From Roridomyces roridus (taxonomy: Eukaryota > Basidiomycota > Agaricomycetes > Agaricales > Mycenaceae), in NCBI GenBank assembly GCA_029378245.1, contig JARKIF010000044.1, positions 248,001 to 312,000 on the forward strand: a stretch of DNA of 64,000 bases. The letters run 5' to 3'. Below the pieces are notes generated by a model. The model was not told the DNA's origin, did not search any database, and was given only the letters and a program-made list of their open reading frames with translations. Positions 9,340-22,567 of this stretch are shown in pieces (position 1 is the first letter of the stretch; every line of letters starts with the position of its first letter). A program made the translations under genes and the position numbers.

Positions 9340-12300
9340 TTAGTTCCCATTCGCCATGGCGTAAAGTATGTCTTTATCGCCAGACTCGTCCACCAAAGCG
9401 CGCAACTTGCCACCCTCAATTTTCAGCAACTCCTTCGGACTGTCAAATTCGGCCTTGAAATAGTTAGCATTGGGAGCCAAAAGTCAGCAAAGGACACTCA
9501 CAATGCTCCCAGCGTCCAAAACCATCTGTAGTAAAGTAAGCAAACCGACCGAACCTTGTGGAAGCTGGGGCTTACGATTTTGTCGGCGTCCATGATGGTC
9601 TGCAAACGGTGCGCGACGGTGATGAGGGAAACACCATTGAGCTCTTTCCTAAGTGAGTTCTGGATAATTGAATCCGTTTTGTAGTCAATCGCCGAGGTAG
9701 CTTCGTCGAGGATCAATATCTTGCTCTTCCGTACGATGGCCCTATGCAAGACAGTCAAATGCATTCTAGGCCAGTCCAAAGCAGCGCACCGTGCGAGAGC
9801 GAAAATCTGCCTCTGTCCAACGGAGAGGTTGGACCCTCCCGAGGATATCGGGCTATCCAACGTGATTCTACCTTCGTCCATCTCGCTCTGAAGAGCAAAA
9901 AGACCCGCGGAACGAAGCGCATCATTGAGATCGGCATCGTCGTATTGACTAAAAGGATCGAGGTTCGCTCTCAACGTGCCGCTAAGCAGCTCAGGGACCT
10001 GGGGAATGATGGTGATGCTGGAACGCAAAGCGTCCAGATTGAGCTCCGACGTCTCGATCCCGTCATAGACGACAGAACCCGTCGTCGGGATACATCTGAG
10101 AAGCGAGAGCGTCAAAGAGCTCTGTTGTCTGTTAGTAACGAATGTCGGCATGCAGCACGAACATCACCTTCCCGCTCCCAGTCCGCCCCACTTGTGAACC
10201 AGTAAATAAGGGAGCTCAACGGAGAGCAGGCAACACACCTATCCCGATCCGCTCCCCCGATTTGATCTCGAATGAAAGACCGTGCAAGATCTCGGGACTA
10301 TCTTCCGAGTACCGCGCAGAGAGATTCCGAACACAAAGGTCGCCACTGGCAGGCCAGTACGCGGGCGGCTTGCCCGTTTCAGAGGTAGGTTTCTCGTGCT
10401 CAATATCGATATAGCCTTGAATCCGCTCAAGACTGTTGCCTTGGACTTCAAAGTCGTTCAGAATGCGAACCTGTAATAGGATGAGAGGTCATGGAAGACA
10501 AACAGACTTATTGTACTCACACACCACAGGAGCATCGAAATCATGGAGATGGACATGTTCAACGCGAAGCCCGTATCGCCCGCTGAAGTAGGCCTAAAGT
10601 AGACGAGGTATGTCGCAAGCCCAGCGGCAAACAGGGCACCTAGCATCTCAATCCGAACCGCAACCCATCGGTTGAGATTGTAGTAATTTCGGGCAGCACG
10701 TGTGTATCTGTCGATCCTGGACAAAGATTCGACGCCGAACTTGTTTTGCGCTCCAAATGCACGAATCGAAACTGCCGATGTGGTGAGTGAAAATACTGTG
10801 TCAAGAAGAACAAGTCGAACCTAGGCCTGCAATAGCAGCTCCGAAACTAGGAGTTCGAGTCAGCAAAACACGAATCAATACCGTCAACTAACCTAACTCA
10901 CTGGGCAAGAACTGGAGCTCGAGCGTTTGACATGTGTCGCTTGACGGGCAACTGGCCAGCAATGTATATCTGCCCAATCCAATTGCCCATGAAGCCAACC
11001 GCAACGCCAGGGAAGAAGAAGACGGGTGCATAAATTATAGCTGCAACGAATCTGACAACCATTGAAGACAGCATCGCAGCGAGGGGCCACAGCGCGTTCG
11101 GAATCGAATCATCAACACTGTTTAATAGTGAGTTTCAACAGGGTATAGAAATATGTTCAACTGACGCTCTGATATCATTGGTGACCCGAGCAATGATCCG
11201 CGAGCTCGGGGTTACATCCAACCAACGCAACGGGGCGCGCAGAACCGAGTCGACCAGTGTTTGATGTATCACCTTGGATGCTCTCAACTGGCCATACACC
11301 AAGTAGATAAATATGAGAGCAAGAGTGCTGCTCGAGACGAAGGCGATGAGCACTGAAAAGCCGTTAAGAATGAGCGAAGGCCACGAATCAAAAACTTACC
11401 GAACATCGACAGATTGAATACAACGTCCACGTCTTCAACCGGTCGGTCGTCATATTGACGCGCCCAATAGCCGAGTTGCCAGGTTCGCAAAGCTACAAAG
11501 CTCTGGTTGAAAAGGAGACCGCCCACGAAACAGACGAGAAAGAAGATGGGCCGATTGTTGGAAAGCGCGGAAAAATACATTTTCACTGCAGAGAGATCAG
11601 TGCGCGCTATCAGATGAGGAAAAATACCAACAAGAATGCGAGTTAACGCGCCCCAACTCGACCTCTTCGGCCAGAATGAGTTTCCCATCGGCAACTTTCG
11701 CAGCTTCCTCCACCGGTTTCGGATCGACTTCCTGGTCAGCCTTGTCGAGCAATTTTTGATCCTTGTGCAATTTCGAGGCCAGACTTCCACGTTTGACCAT
11801 TTCCGAGAGAGAACCTTGAGCCCGAACCTTTCCATCAGCACCGAACGTGACGACAAAATCGGCGATCGGTTGGGTCAACGCGACATTGTGCGTCTGAAAA
11901 TAATTCAACGCCGGTATCTGGATAGCGCAAGTAACGTACGACCAAGATGATGGTTCGACCTTGGATCAGGTCTCCACCAAAGCATTTTTCGACAATCCAT
12001 TGAGAAGTATGAATGCTGAAACATGTTAGAAACAAATATGAGAGTCAGAAACAACCACTGACTCTAGAGCTGCGAGGACATCGTCCAGCAACAAAATATC
12101 GGCGTGAGAATACTTGATGATCCGCCATCAGCAGAAATACAGCATGCATTAATTCGTGAACATACCACAGCCCTTGCCAACGTGAGCCTCATCTTTTGAC
12201 CGCCAGATAGGGTCAGGCTGTTTAGGAATTAGAACATTTTTCAAAGCCAAAGCTCGAGCAAACGAACCCTTTCTCTCCGACTTCCGTCTAATCGGAATGA

Positions 12301-15300
12301 TGATCAGTCAACTGTCGAGGAAAACACAAACAAACTGAACCTTGTCTCCAGCCTGGAAGAGCGCAAGATCCGGCTCAAGAGCACATTGATACAAAACCTT
12401 CTTGTACCGTTCCTCATCGAAAGGCGTATCGAAAGTAATATTGTCCCGAATGGTCTCGTTGAGGATCCACGACTCTTGCGCGGCGTACGCAATGCCGCCG
12501 GAGCGGGGCAAATTATACCACGAGTCGGGGGAAGACGGAATCCAGTGCATCTCGCCTGTCGACTCTGGTCAAGTGGAATTCAATCAATGGTCCTCATCAC
12601 TTACCCAAAAGAGCCATCAACATCGACGTTTTACCTGATCCCGTCGGCCCAATAATAAGATTGATCCGGCCACGCTGGAATAGGACTTCGTCCTGAATCC
12701 TGAGCGTAAACTGATGCCGCGAAGGAGTTTGAGCGCCATCAGTCTCTTTCGACCACGTGAATGTTGCATTCCGAAACCCGATCTTGTCATCCTCCACAAC
12801 CTCGGCGGCTGGGAAGAGAACTGGTCCGTCTTTTTCGTCGAAAGCATCCAGTAGTTCCGTCTGTAGTCGTGTTCAACCAAGTTTCAACGAGGACCTTGCG
12901 TGCACATACTTTTTTCAAGAAATCATCAACCCGATCCAAGCTGACCTTGGCGGTCGCCACGTAACTGAGCCACCCGGTGAGCTGCCGTTATCAGTAGGGT
13001 GAAGGAACTTTAATCTATAAGACGAACCTGCGCTATCGAATCTCTTATAATGTCAAAGACGGTCATAGTCGAGAAGACCTTGCTGGCATTGAGAGGCTCT
13101 TTCATGACCAGAGTCTACAAAGTGATCAAGGCTCAAACAAATTGAATCGCGGACAGTCCTGCTCACACTGTTCGTGCATAATGAGCTCAAGAATCTCTTG
13201 AAGGGAGAGAGAAACGCACAAACAACCATATGTCACACACATCGTCACAATCGGAATCACAAACTGGAGAAAACCATTTTCAACATTTTGATTTGAACCA
13301 AGGCCAAACAAGCACATACATTGACAAGGTTGGACACCAGATCCAAGATCCGACGTTTGCGAATCCAAACGAGTTCTTCAGTCCTCTGAATTCAATGAGT
13401 AAAATTCACACAGCCGCCTGTTCAAATACCTTGCCGTCAATCCGATCCTTCATCTTGTCCTCCCAGCCGAACAATTTGATCTTGCAGAGAATGTCAACAA
13501 CCAAGTACAACCACAACGAGGCTTACGCTACCATTCTCAGGACACCAACGGCTGGAACCACATTAGCAATGCCATTTTTGTGGGTGATTGTGTCGCGTAC
13601 CTTCGCTGACACTCTGAACTCTACCATCCGTCCGCTGCATCCGCTCACGCTGCACCGAGGCCACAAGTTTAGCCACTGAGAAGATATTAGCGAGAGAGAA
13701 TTGTGCGAAACAAAACTGCACGCACTGTAACCCGGTGCCGGCGCGAGAAGACTAAGAAAAATGAATCAGCCCGATAATCCTTCAGTTCTGCGATAACAAA
13801 CATACATGATCGAAGCCAAACCGACCCAAACAGCCCATCCCAGGAGAGAGTGCAAGAACCATATCCCAAGAGCCAACTGGAGCGGGACGTAGACCACCAG
13901 ATACAAAAAATCTCTGTTGTCCCCTGCGACGATAAATGGTTAGGCAGGCACATATCTACAAATGAGGAGTTTACCGATATTTCCTGCAGGACGAGGGTCA
14001 ATGACGCTTCTCGAGCAAAATGAAATTCACGCGCACCAAGATCTGTCGTGACCTGCAAGGCGGAGGTTAACGGTGCCTCTCGACAAAATAAATTTCATGC
14101 GCACCAAATTGTTAATCTTCCCGACCATGCCCCCATCGGCTTTCTTGGCGCGTTCCTTGGCCGATTTCACAGCGTCGGACCCTTTATCCGACGTGGACGT
14201 CGTGGCGGACTTGATGCTCGAAGAGCTCGCCTGAACAGTGGTATCGTCGTCTTGACCGCGCGTCTGATTCTCTTCTTCTGCGTCGGGTGTCACAGTGCGG
14301 TTCTCCGTGGTGTCGGATTCAGCTCGTGAGGCAGGCCCCGACGTTGATGACGAGTCCGAACCAGAACCCTGCTCGTCTTCTTTCTCCGGTTGCTCTGCCT
14401 TGAGCCGGATTCGCAAACTGTCATGATGTCATCAACATAATGGAACAACGGAAAACGAACGCGCCTGTGAGTGAAAACAAGCTGTGTTATCATCGCCTCC
14501 AGCCGGACGAGCGAGCGAGTCTGTGTAAAGTGTAAAACATACGATCATCAGTGGCATCACTGAGGATTCCAATATTCAACTCACATTGATGAAGACGTAG
14601 TATTGAAGAGCGGTGGCGCCAAAGATAGGTCCCAGGAAAATGAAACTGATCCATACCCAGGGGCGTACCACCGCATCTTGTCCCCCAGTCTCAATATACT
14701 GCAGCAAGCGGTTCATCGCGACTGGGCTACAGTGTAAATCAGAAAATCGTGTTGAAAGCTCGACAGGTGGAAACGATACCCTGAATAATTCGAGACGGCT
14801 CTGAGAATCATCAGGAAAGCAAGTGTCGTGAACTCGCGCCAGAATACGCGCATCAACCCGAGAAAAATGTATCGCCGACCGAATTTTCCTCCAGAAAAGC
14901 TATCCAGATGCTGTAATATCTACATAAGTCGACGTTGCTCAGAGGGTTGAATGTAACTTGCCGGGAAACTTCTGGACACGAGATGTTTCCCATTATCCGT
15001 ATCGCAGAGCGGGTATAGTTCATCCTCTTTCAACTCGGACTTGCGGTACGCCAGGAAGATGATGTGGTCCAGAAAGAAAAAGAAGGAAAAGGAAAATATG
15101 GAGGCGTTCTGTTCTGGGTTGATGGCTTTTTGCGGGTTCTGGAATATACTCAGTTTAACTATTATTCACCTAGAAACTCAGACTCACGAGAGGGTCGAGG
15201 GGAATATATTGGCGCGGCGTGCAGACGGGTACGACGACGGCCGTGAAGAAGAGCAGAGCAATTTTAGCCCAAGTAAATGGCTCTTCTGTGTGGGGTACAC

Positions 15301-15860
15301 GCTTGTAGGTCGCCAAGGGGAAAATGTCGCGATACGCGTAGACGCAGAATGCAGCAAATAGTACGGCATTGACGTGTTTGATCACGCGGTGTTGCGCCTT
15401 GCCGGGGTGAACGGTACAAGCGGCAAGAATTGTCGCGTAGACCTGTGGACTGTAAACAAAAATGGATGGTAGCAGGGAATCGACGCACATATGGCAAGAT
15501 GAGCACGCTTCCCTGGACCCAATCTTTGCCATGTTTCTCGGAGGGGTCTCTGCGCGCCCAGGAGGCGACGGAGAGTCCGACGAGCCCGACACAACCGAGC
15601 AGACGGGCGATCCGGTATGCTAGAATCGTGCCCAAGCCGATCCCGGGGGGCGGCACAGCGGTGGAGCTTGAAGCCTTTGCGAGACCAGCACGTATGAGTA
15701 CACGCTTGAACGCTGGCAAGAGCGCGTGAAGAAGTAGCAGAAGAGCTGAGATAGCTGCAAAAGCAGCAGGAACGAGGAGTAGGTCTGAGGAGCCATTGGT
15801 GAGGTCAGGTAGCTGGATAAGAGCCACGACGGCCTGGGGCACGTCGAGAGTAAAGTCCAT
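9340..15860 (-). CDS. ABC transporter, ABCC/MRP type (full-length, two NBDs)
   Basis: Full-size ABCC exporter with the order TMD0-like N-terminus, TMD1, NBD1, TMD2, NBD2, split by many short introns. The start MDFTLDVPQAVVALIQ is followed by hydrophobic helices. NBD1 has Walker A GPTGSGKTS (near 12640), signature LTLSGGQKMRL (near 12205) and Walker B ILLLDDVLAALD (near 12090), with Asp in place of the catalytic Glu, the usual degenerate ABCC site. NBD2 has SNLSVGQRQIFALAR (near 9810), ILILDEATSAID with intact Glu (near 9710) and an H-loop in VAHRLQTI. The C-terminus is AMANGN before TAA at 9340-9342. Members export organic anions, glutathione conjugates or bile-acid-like compounds at the vacuolar or plasma membrane. 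The substrate cannot be read from sequence. Confidence 0.9.
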
Positions 15861-16302
15861 CGTGGGTGACGGTCAGAGCCAACCGACGTACGCGTGATGC
15901 TGCGATTATCGGGGCGGGTGGGTGATGAGCGATCAAAGTAGGCCGTGATTGAATTCGTTTCAAAATCCTCGGCAAAAATGGCTCCGGAGTCGATTCTGCA
16001 ACTCGAGTTTCTCTTTATCTCGCGATTTGCAACTTGAAGAGAGTCGTGCAGACAGTTGGCGGACAGGCCGGAGACGGACCGGCCCGTTAACACCATCAAT
16101 CAATCAACCAATCAGCTGTCAAACCCGGATCATGTTCATATTTATTGATTCCACCGCCGTCAACCGAAGCATGGAACTCAAATGGAACTTCAGAAACATG
16201 AGATAGCAAGACATGTATTAATTCGAACTAGAGTATCGGAAAAAAGGCCTATATAGTAGCATGGTCTAAGGGACGATCGCTCGTCGGTTTTCAACCACAA
16301 AC
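15861..16302. other. Intergenic region upstream of the ABC transporter
   Basis: About 440 bp between the transcription-factor stop and the ABC transporter start, both on the minus strand. It should hold the transporter promoter and the 3' UTR of the upstream gene. I see no ORF or RNA gene in it. Confidence 0.5.
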
Positions 16303-18495
16303 TCAGAGCTCGTGGTACATCTGCCGCACGGTATGGAGTTGAGAATCTGCTCAGAGGTTCGTCAATAATTCGCCCAGCAAAAAACCTGAGCTAACCCATG
16401 AGTCGGCAATTCGCTGCAAAGAGATTCATCGCAGCGAGGATCGTATCAAACGCATCCTTCGCAGACTGTTCCTCTTGTGCCAGAGAAGTCAGATCCATCG
16501 CCCCGACCAGTCGACGCCGTCTGCAGCGCATAACTTCGGCCACGAATACATGGCAAGCTGCCATGAACAATGGCTGCTATGAGTCAGCCAAGTTCAAAAC
16601 AAAACGCGACGACGACGCACCCCCATAATCGGATCAATATACACCAAGTTAGTCACCACCACCTGGCCCAGGTTCCTCACAATCGCACGTGCAGCGTCGA
16701 GCGCACGAGCCCGCGACGCCTCCACTTGATCGGCAAAAGGATTGTGCAGTTGAATCGTCGCGACGTGGGCTAGACTGTGGATCACAAACATCTCCCTCGC
16801 ATCCAATGATTGCGAGCCACCCTGAACAGCAGGAAGCGCAAGCTTGAACCCTTCAATCAGCGCGTCTATTGCGTTGAAGGAAGCCTCCAACTGCGCCAAT
16901 TGCTCATGGGGCATATCTGTATGTCAGTGAAAAACCAAACCAAGAAGACGAGAAAGCAGAGGAGGGTGCGAACTTGGACGGTACTGTGAAGCGAGGCGCG
17001 AGGCTTGCTCGAAAACTATGGCCGCTTTAGCGTGAAATGCAGCTACAGAATTCCCGTTGTCCGGCACATGTGCCAAGAACGAGGTGACAGTCCCAACGCT
17101 GACATCCGGTAAACTCTGGCCCTAAAAACGACGGTGAGCATCTGTGTTTGTTGCTGAAAGCAGCAAACGCACATGTAGGGAGTTTATATCCAACGGCCAC
17201 GGTGTGTCGATGCGGGCATCCGGGACAGTGTACGATATGTTGGAAGGAGATCCGTCCGCCGTCGTCCAACAATTATTCAGCGTCAAGACAGTCCAGAACG
17301 CATTGATCCGTTCGTTCTCCTCGACCGTGTCCCTCGGCGGCGCCAAAGAGCGGAATGCAGGGCCTAGTGGGCCACTGGCGGCGGAAGCCTCCGCCGACCG
17401 GATGCGGTGCAGCCCAGAGCTGAGGACGAGCGACACCGCGGCGCTAATGTGGTATTTCCCCTCCAGGAAACGCGTGTTGCGGAGAAAGTAGTGGGACAGC
17501 AGCACCTCCGCTTGGATGCAGTGCAAGACGGTGTTCAGAGAATGGGTGCCGGAAAGGACGTCGACGGCTGTGCGTAGGGCGCGCGAGAGGTAGCGACCCT
17601 CATATGCTGCGAGCTCGTCCGATCCAGAGAGGTGTATGGCCCACAGATGGACAACGTCGAGGAGTACAGCGGCTGGTCTTTGCCCGCTCCGTCCAAAGGC
17701 TGCTTCTTTAAAATTTTGGACATTCAAAAAGAAACCGAACTGTGATCCGTGATGCAGGAAATTGTGTATTCTGGACTGCTTTGAGTCTCGCGTGATAGAC
17801 GGGCATGAGATAATCCTCACAGGGTCTCTAATTCAATTAAAGGAACTCCCTGGGAGCGTTCAGTTCGAGCTACACCAAGAAAATGTGATACGGATACCTC
17901 GTACAATGCTGGACTTGAGGGTGTGGACGTAAAGTCGGAATCTGAGATTTTGTTGAGCGCCTACAGGGAGACGCACAATATCACCCGTGACATACGAAGC
18001 ATGGGGGGATTAGGTGATCCCCCACGCGAAAGCGCCGGAAGAGAAGTGGAGCGCCGTTCTCCCATGTATGGATTCTGGAGAGTGAACGTGGAGCGGAGTG
18101 CCTTGGGCTTTTCCATCTCCTCGATGCGAGCTTCGAGGATAGCGATTTGCTCTGGGAGAAGTGAGGCGTGTAAGTGGAGTGGTTGCAGAAAATAAGCGCC
18201 TGACCCTCCAGGACTTGCGTGCGGGTCGGTCCATCGTCTGCGTATTCACAATCCTGAAAACCCGAGGAACGCGAGCATTGACCGCATTTTGGGCGTTCAC
18301 CATCACATTTCTAGAGAATGATTATTCGAACTGTCCATCGGATATGAATCACGCCCACTATTTTGCGCCGTCTGCAAATAAAATTTCAACATAGGCGAAA
18401 TAATTGCACCGGGTCGCATACCGACAATTGACGCAGGCCTTGGCTTTGGCGGGCGGAACCTCGAAGGAATGGGAGCTGGGACTTTCCTGAGCCAT
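16303..18495 (-). CDS. Zn2Cys6 fungal transcription factor
   Basis: The ATG gives MAQESPSSHSFEVPPAKAKA. Splicing two short introns (near 18361-18416 and 18308-18355) restores a complete binuclear zinc cluster reading ACVNCRRRKIKC, then DGERPKCGQC, then SRSSGFQDCEYADDG: six Cys in the usual spacing. A short coiled segment (LEEQIAILEARIEEMEK) follows, as is usual for dimerising Gal4-type factors. The middle part has fungal-specific transcription-factor features (HLWAIHLSG, EAEVLLSHYFL, INAFWTVLTLNNCWT). The likely end is QMYHEL then TGA at 16303-16305. It lies directly upstream of the ABC transporter in the same orientation, so local regulation of that exporter is possible, but this is conjecture. 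The target genes are unknown. Confidence 0.85.
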
Positions 18496-20364
18496 AAGTT
18501 TTAGTTCAAACGATTTCAGGTACAATTAGGCTTATATACCGCTTATCGCCTGCATAGTCATCCATGCGGAAGGCTGTACCTTCGGTGACTTTGAGCGCTG
18601 AGCGAATGGGACGGCCCCCACGGAACGGCAAAGAACGGAAATATGGTGCCGTCCACACGGGAACATCTTGCAAACGAGGAGATGCCGTTCATGTGGGTTC
18701 CCGCGCCATACGCCGAGAGGATCAAGCCTAAGATTTCCGAGATGTGAAAGCTGGGCGGGAATGTCGGGCACAGTGGGCGGTCAGCGGTGTTTAGAGTTCG
18801 GTCCTTATCAAATGGCGGGGAGCTCGAACCAAAAGAGATGGCAAAGCAAGCCCCTCGTGGGTGTAAGATCCCCAAATGGCATCTTAGCTGGACCCTGCGC
18901 CGTAAGCTTGAACAGATCGTTATACTTCACATGTACCCCGTCGCGCCCGCCCAATTTCCGCAGAAACAAAGCTTAGCGTCAGGCAAGTGTAGTCAGAGAG
19001 GGTTTCTTGTTTGTATGACGCTAGCAAGACGCTGGCCAGAGCGCCGCAAAAGGTGATGATGGTTTGAAAAAGGAAATATTGACAGTGACAACAGTGTGAC
19101 AACTCGGGCACCTGCGGCCAACCTGCGGCTTCGAACTTCAACCTTGTTTCAATCTCTGTCGAAGACAATGACTCAACGCTGACGACCACTCTCTTGGGTG
19201 TCGGTAACTCGGGGTCGACAACGTCCTCTGCGACGTCAAATGGGCCCGCTCTGTTGCGGACCGCGCGGTGCCTCGGCCAAATTTCCGAGGACAACACTCG
19301 GGCTACTGCCCGTGTCCAGCTGCCGTGCCTATTGACTCCGGTGGCTTCTACCTCGAGCTGTTCCACTCCACGGACCCCTACAGCACGACTTGTTCGGAAC
19401 TTAGAAAGATCCAGATGTATCCGAGCGTCTCTTCGACCTGACGTCGTGCCCTGAGCCATTCAATGGATTCTCTCATGCCATTCGAGGCCCACTAGGGTCC
19501 ACTTCTCGGTCATCAAAGAAGATTCGTGTCTGGCGCATGTGCTTGACTGCGCGTTCTTTCTGCGGTCGGTCTCCTGGTTTTGCAGCTTTCGTTGCTACTA
19601 GAGGGCGGGGCGCCGCATGATATTCCGCGGCTATTCGCAATATCGGATTCAATGGCCGCTTCCATCACAAAGTTCCGCCCAGCCGAGGCTGAATCAAAGT
19701 CGATCTCCCCACCACCTCCACGCCAATTCCCAGACCGCGTATGTACACCGAGACCGCGAGGCAAGGGTCTGTAAATGATCGACTCCGACAGGTTCTTATC
19801 GGTTGCGACGCTGCGTCGATGCAACACTGCGTCTCCCCACCGAATCCGAATCATACCCCAAATTATCCACACGAGTCTGAACCTTGTTCTCAATATTTCC
19901 ATCTATGACTACGGCCGGTCTACGCACAATGGAGAGGACCAAGCTGCGGCGGCGGTTGGGGGTACGTCCGTGTGCGCAGTATGTGTACCGCACGTCGACG
20001 ATGACGAAGATCTCCGCGTTCCTTTCGTGTCGGCGCCGAGTGCTGTGCCGCTGGATGGTGGAACCTGGAGCGCCGAGTGGAGGCTCGGGCTCGGGTGGTC
20101 GATTTCTGTCTCCGATTCATGTACACACAGCAATACCAACGCCACTCTGTATGCTGCGCTCGAGCTTTCCGCACCATTTGGCGCGAGCTCGTAATGTTGA
20201 CGACGTACAACCTCCGACTTGAATGCTGGGGCCAACTCTACGACTTCGAGTATTGTCTTCGGCCCATTCAATGCCTGACGCGCTCATTTGACTTGACCGT
20301 CTCATTTTTTCCACTCCCATTCGTGTGGCTTCCCCTTTCATCGCCGTCGTAGTCAGTCACTCCC
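18496..20364. other. Gene-poor region with coding-like fragments, no confident gene
   Basis: About 1.9 kb with no gene I can support. Short stretches look like old coding sequence. One is on the plus strand near 18630-18750, reading NEEMPFMWVPAPYAERIKPK before a stop, with stops upstream in the same frame. Another, near 19330-19440, reads IDSGGFYLELFHSTDPYS. Neither extends into a gene without several assumed introns, and neither resembles a family I know. Decayed genes or unrecognised small genes are both possible. Confidence 0.3.
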
Positions 20365-20367
20365 TAT

Positions 20368-21110
20368 CACGGCGGATAAAAGCTTGTCATCTGGCAAAGT
20401 CACTCGGTTGACATTTGGTTTGTCATGGGTCTGTCATTTGGCTGAGTCTCCTTTGTCCTCTCGGTAAACCCTTTGCTTGGGCCTCTAACGGATGCCACGA
20501 GGCTGCCTCGTGGCCTTGACATCATTCTTTTTCTTTTGAAGTCCGGTTACACAAGTATTTGAGCTCCTCGAGCCGCGGGCAGCCGGGATGTAGGACATGC
20601 TGAATCAACCAAAGTATTCGCTTGTTCTGTTTGAATACCTGTATGTTGGCCATCATACCAAGGAAAGATAACTGAACGGGCATTGCCTGCGGGAACATTG
20701 TGGTTGAATTGTGCTGCCGATGCCTTGCCGAGGTTCAAATCAGCGAAAAATCAACGAACACGACTCGAACTGAAAGAGCTGTGGCGTCGGATCAGGGTCC
20801 TTTGTGTGACCCAGGGCTCTGACATGGGTTGATCTACCCGGCAAGCATGGGCCGTGTACCGGCAGAACTAGCATATATGACAGACCGGAGTCCGGCACAT
20901 TAAAAGCTGTCTGGTACCAGAGCTATTCTTTCAGAAATTCATGTTTTTGCAAGCCACGAGGCTGCCTTGAGGCACTTGAGCTTTGGCCCAGCAGATACTC
21001 AAACGGTGGAACAAAGAGCTCGGCTAAGTGGGGAGCCAAATGACAGCCCCGGTAGGTGGGCAAATGACAGGACTTTTCATCGGCCAAATGACAGGGTTTT
21101 ATCCGCCGTG
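20368..21110. mobile_element. Non-autonomous DNA transposon (MITE-like), 743 bp with TIRs and TAT target duplication
   Basis: The left end reads CACGGCGGATAAAA and the right end is its exact complement, TTTTATCCGCCGTG, giving a 14-bp perfect terminal inverted repeat that continues with mismatches into a shared TGTCATTTGG-type motif. TAT flanks both ends (20365-20367 and 21111-21113), a 3-bp target duplication. The TGTCATTTGG motif recurs several times in inverted orientation at the two ends, as subterminal repeats for transposase binding do. Inside are two related hairpins with arms GCCACGAGGC/GCCTCGTGGC (20494-20514, perfect) and a degraded one at 20953-20973. No transposase is encoded. CAC ends plus a 3-bp duplication resemble CACTA-group elements; that class is inference. 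Confidence 0.8.
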
Positions 21111-21113
21111 TAT

Positions 21114-22567
21114 CCCCTCGGCATTTGTCTGGCGGCCTGGCCTTGTCGGGTGGGCAAAAGGATGAGGCAGAAGGGCAGAATCACGGCAGAGAGTTTCTCG
21201 TTCACACGTTGCGGTCCTCTCCGAGCTTTGGAGGATTTGTTGCCAGCACAAATTTCGAAGGGTGGAAAGAGAAGTTTGCTATGCTAATTCCTGCAATGCC
21301 GGCTTGTGCAGATGTGTTCCAACTACTAGTGCCGAGGCTCCCGTTCTTGTTCGGCGTTTCCAGCCGTTCCGGAAGAGCAGCATCCAACAACCAGGATCTC
21401 CCATGAGCGTTTCAATACATCATAAATACATTTCATGGGCGGCCGCCGGGCGGGGTAGTATTAATGTCGATGCTTCAAATATGGAAGGCAACATTCCTTT
21501 GCCTCGAAGTTGAAGCTCGAACATCTCCTTTGGAATAACTTTTGGAAACAACCTTGGATCATCTGTCATACAGGCTCTTACAGATCCGGGTGCAGCTTCT
21601 TGATTCCTGCCGTGAGTCTTCCAGGGACTGGGCAAACGCCGGAAATAATCAACGTGGTTGAAATCAAAGTTGGATCTATCATCTCACAAACTCCAATTTG
21701 ATTCGTGATGCTTCCATACCGCAGCTTTCACCAGATTCTCCGGACGTTCACTGTACTCGACCTATTCAGGACAGCTTGCGAATAATTTCTGCAGATTTTA
21801 TGCAATTTATGCCGTGTCTTTTTGAACAATGGATCACGCGATCAGCTTACATCAGCTCGGACCGGACACCGGTTACCTTCCTCTCGATCGAACAATTGGA
21901 CCAAGAACAACGTTTTGTCTCGGACTGTGGCTACGTTTACAGCATCTTTCACTGCTTGCCGAGTGGACCTGGAAACCGGTGCATCAACACGAAGAATAGC
22001 AACGTTTCGCCTCCTCCACGAGCCTGCAACTCCCGCACTCGCAGCGTCGCCTGGGTCTCAGACTCTCTTCAAAGAGTACATACACCCGCCTTTCTGCCAT
22101 ATATTGCTCCAATACATTCGTCGGCTGGACAACAGACAACAAAAGCACAATAACGCCAGATCACACCCCCGGGTTTTATTGTCTTTTTTTCCCTTCCTTC
22201 AACAATAAAGCACGCGACGGGGATTACGCCCACCTATTGTCTCCCAATAAACGATCGCTCGCCCATTCGGGACTATACGCCACTCACTACTGCCTCGCCC
22301 CCACTATCCTACGCGAGCAAAAAACCTCATGGCTCCCGTATCAGGCTGTTTCGGATCCAAACCATTGTCTCGACCCTGCCCAAAAGTCTATAATACAAAG
22401 GACTTTTTTTTCGCGATAAAACCTGCTCATCACCTCGCTTCTCGCGTGTCTCTTTTCTTCTTCCCTTCTTTACTCCATCTGATTCCGAGATCTTCGGTGT
22501 CTCCCGCCCCTAAAGACTTCGCTATTGTCCTGCTTGTCATTTCCCTTCCCTCCCTTTGCCAACACCC
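21114..22567. other. Intergenic region upstream of the CCCH gene, no gene seen
   Basis: About 1.45 kb between the transposon and the CCCH gene. It contains only short frames without family resemblance. From about 22430 it becomes strongly pyrimidine-rich (CTTCTTCCC-type runs), which is typical of the promoter and 5' UTR of a highly expressed fungal gene and fits the start at 22568. Confidence 0.4.

Noticed and set aside
9340..18495. Secondary-metabolite cluster from an adjacent ABC transporter and Zn2Cys6 factor
   Set aside because: No backbone synthase, P450 or other tailoring enzyme is nearby; the neighbours are housekeeping genes.
18920..19459. 180-codon minus-strand frame in the gene-poor strip
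   Set aside because: Composition is unlike the neighbouring proteins and no domain or splice-supported extension is visible; treated as chance.
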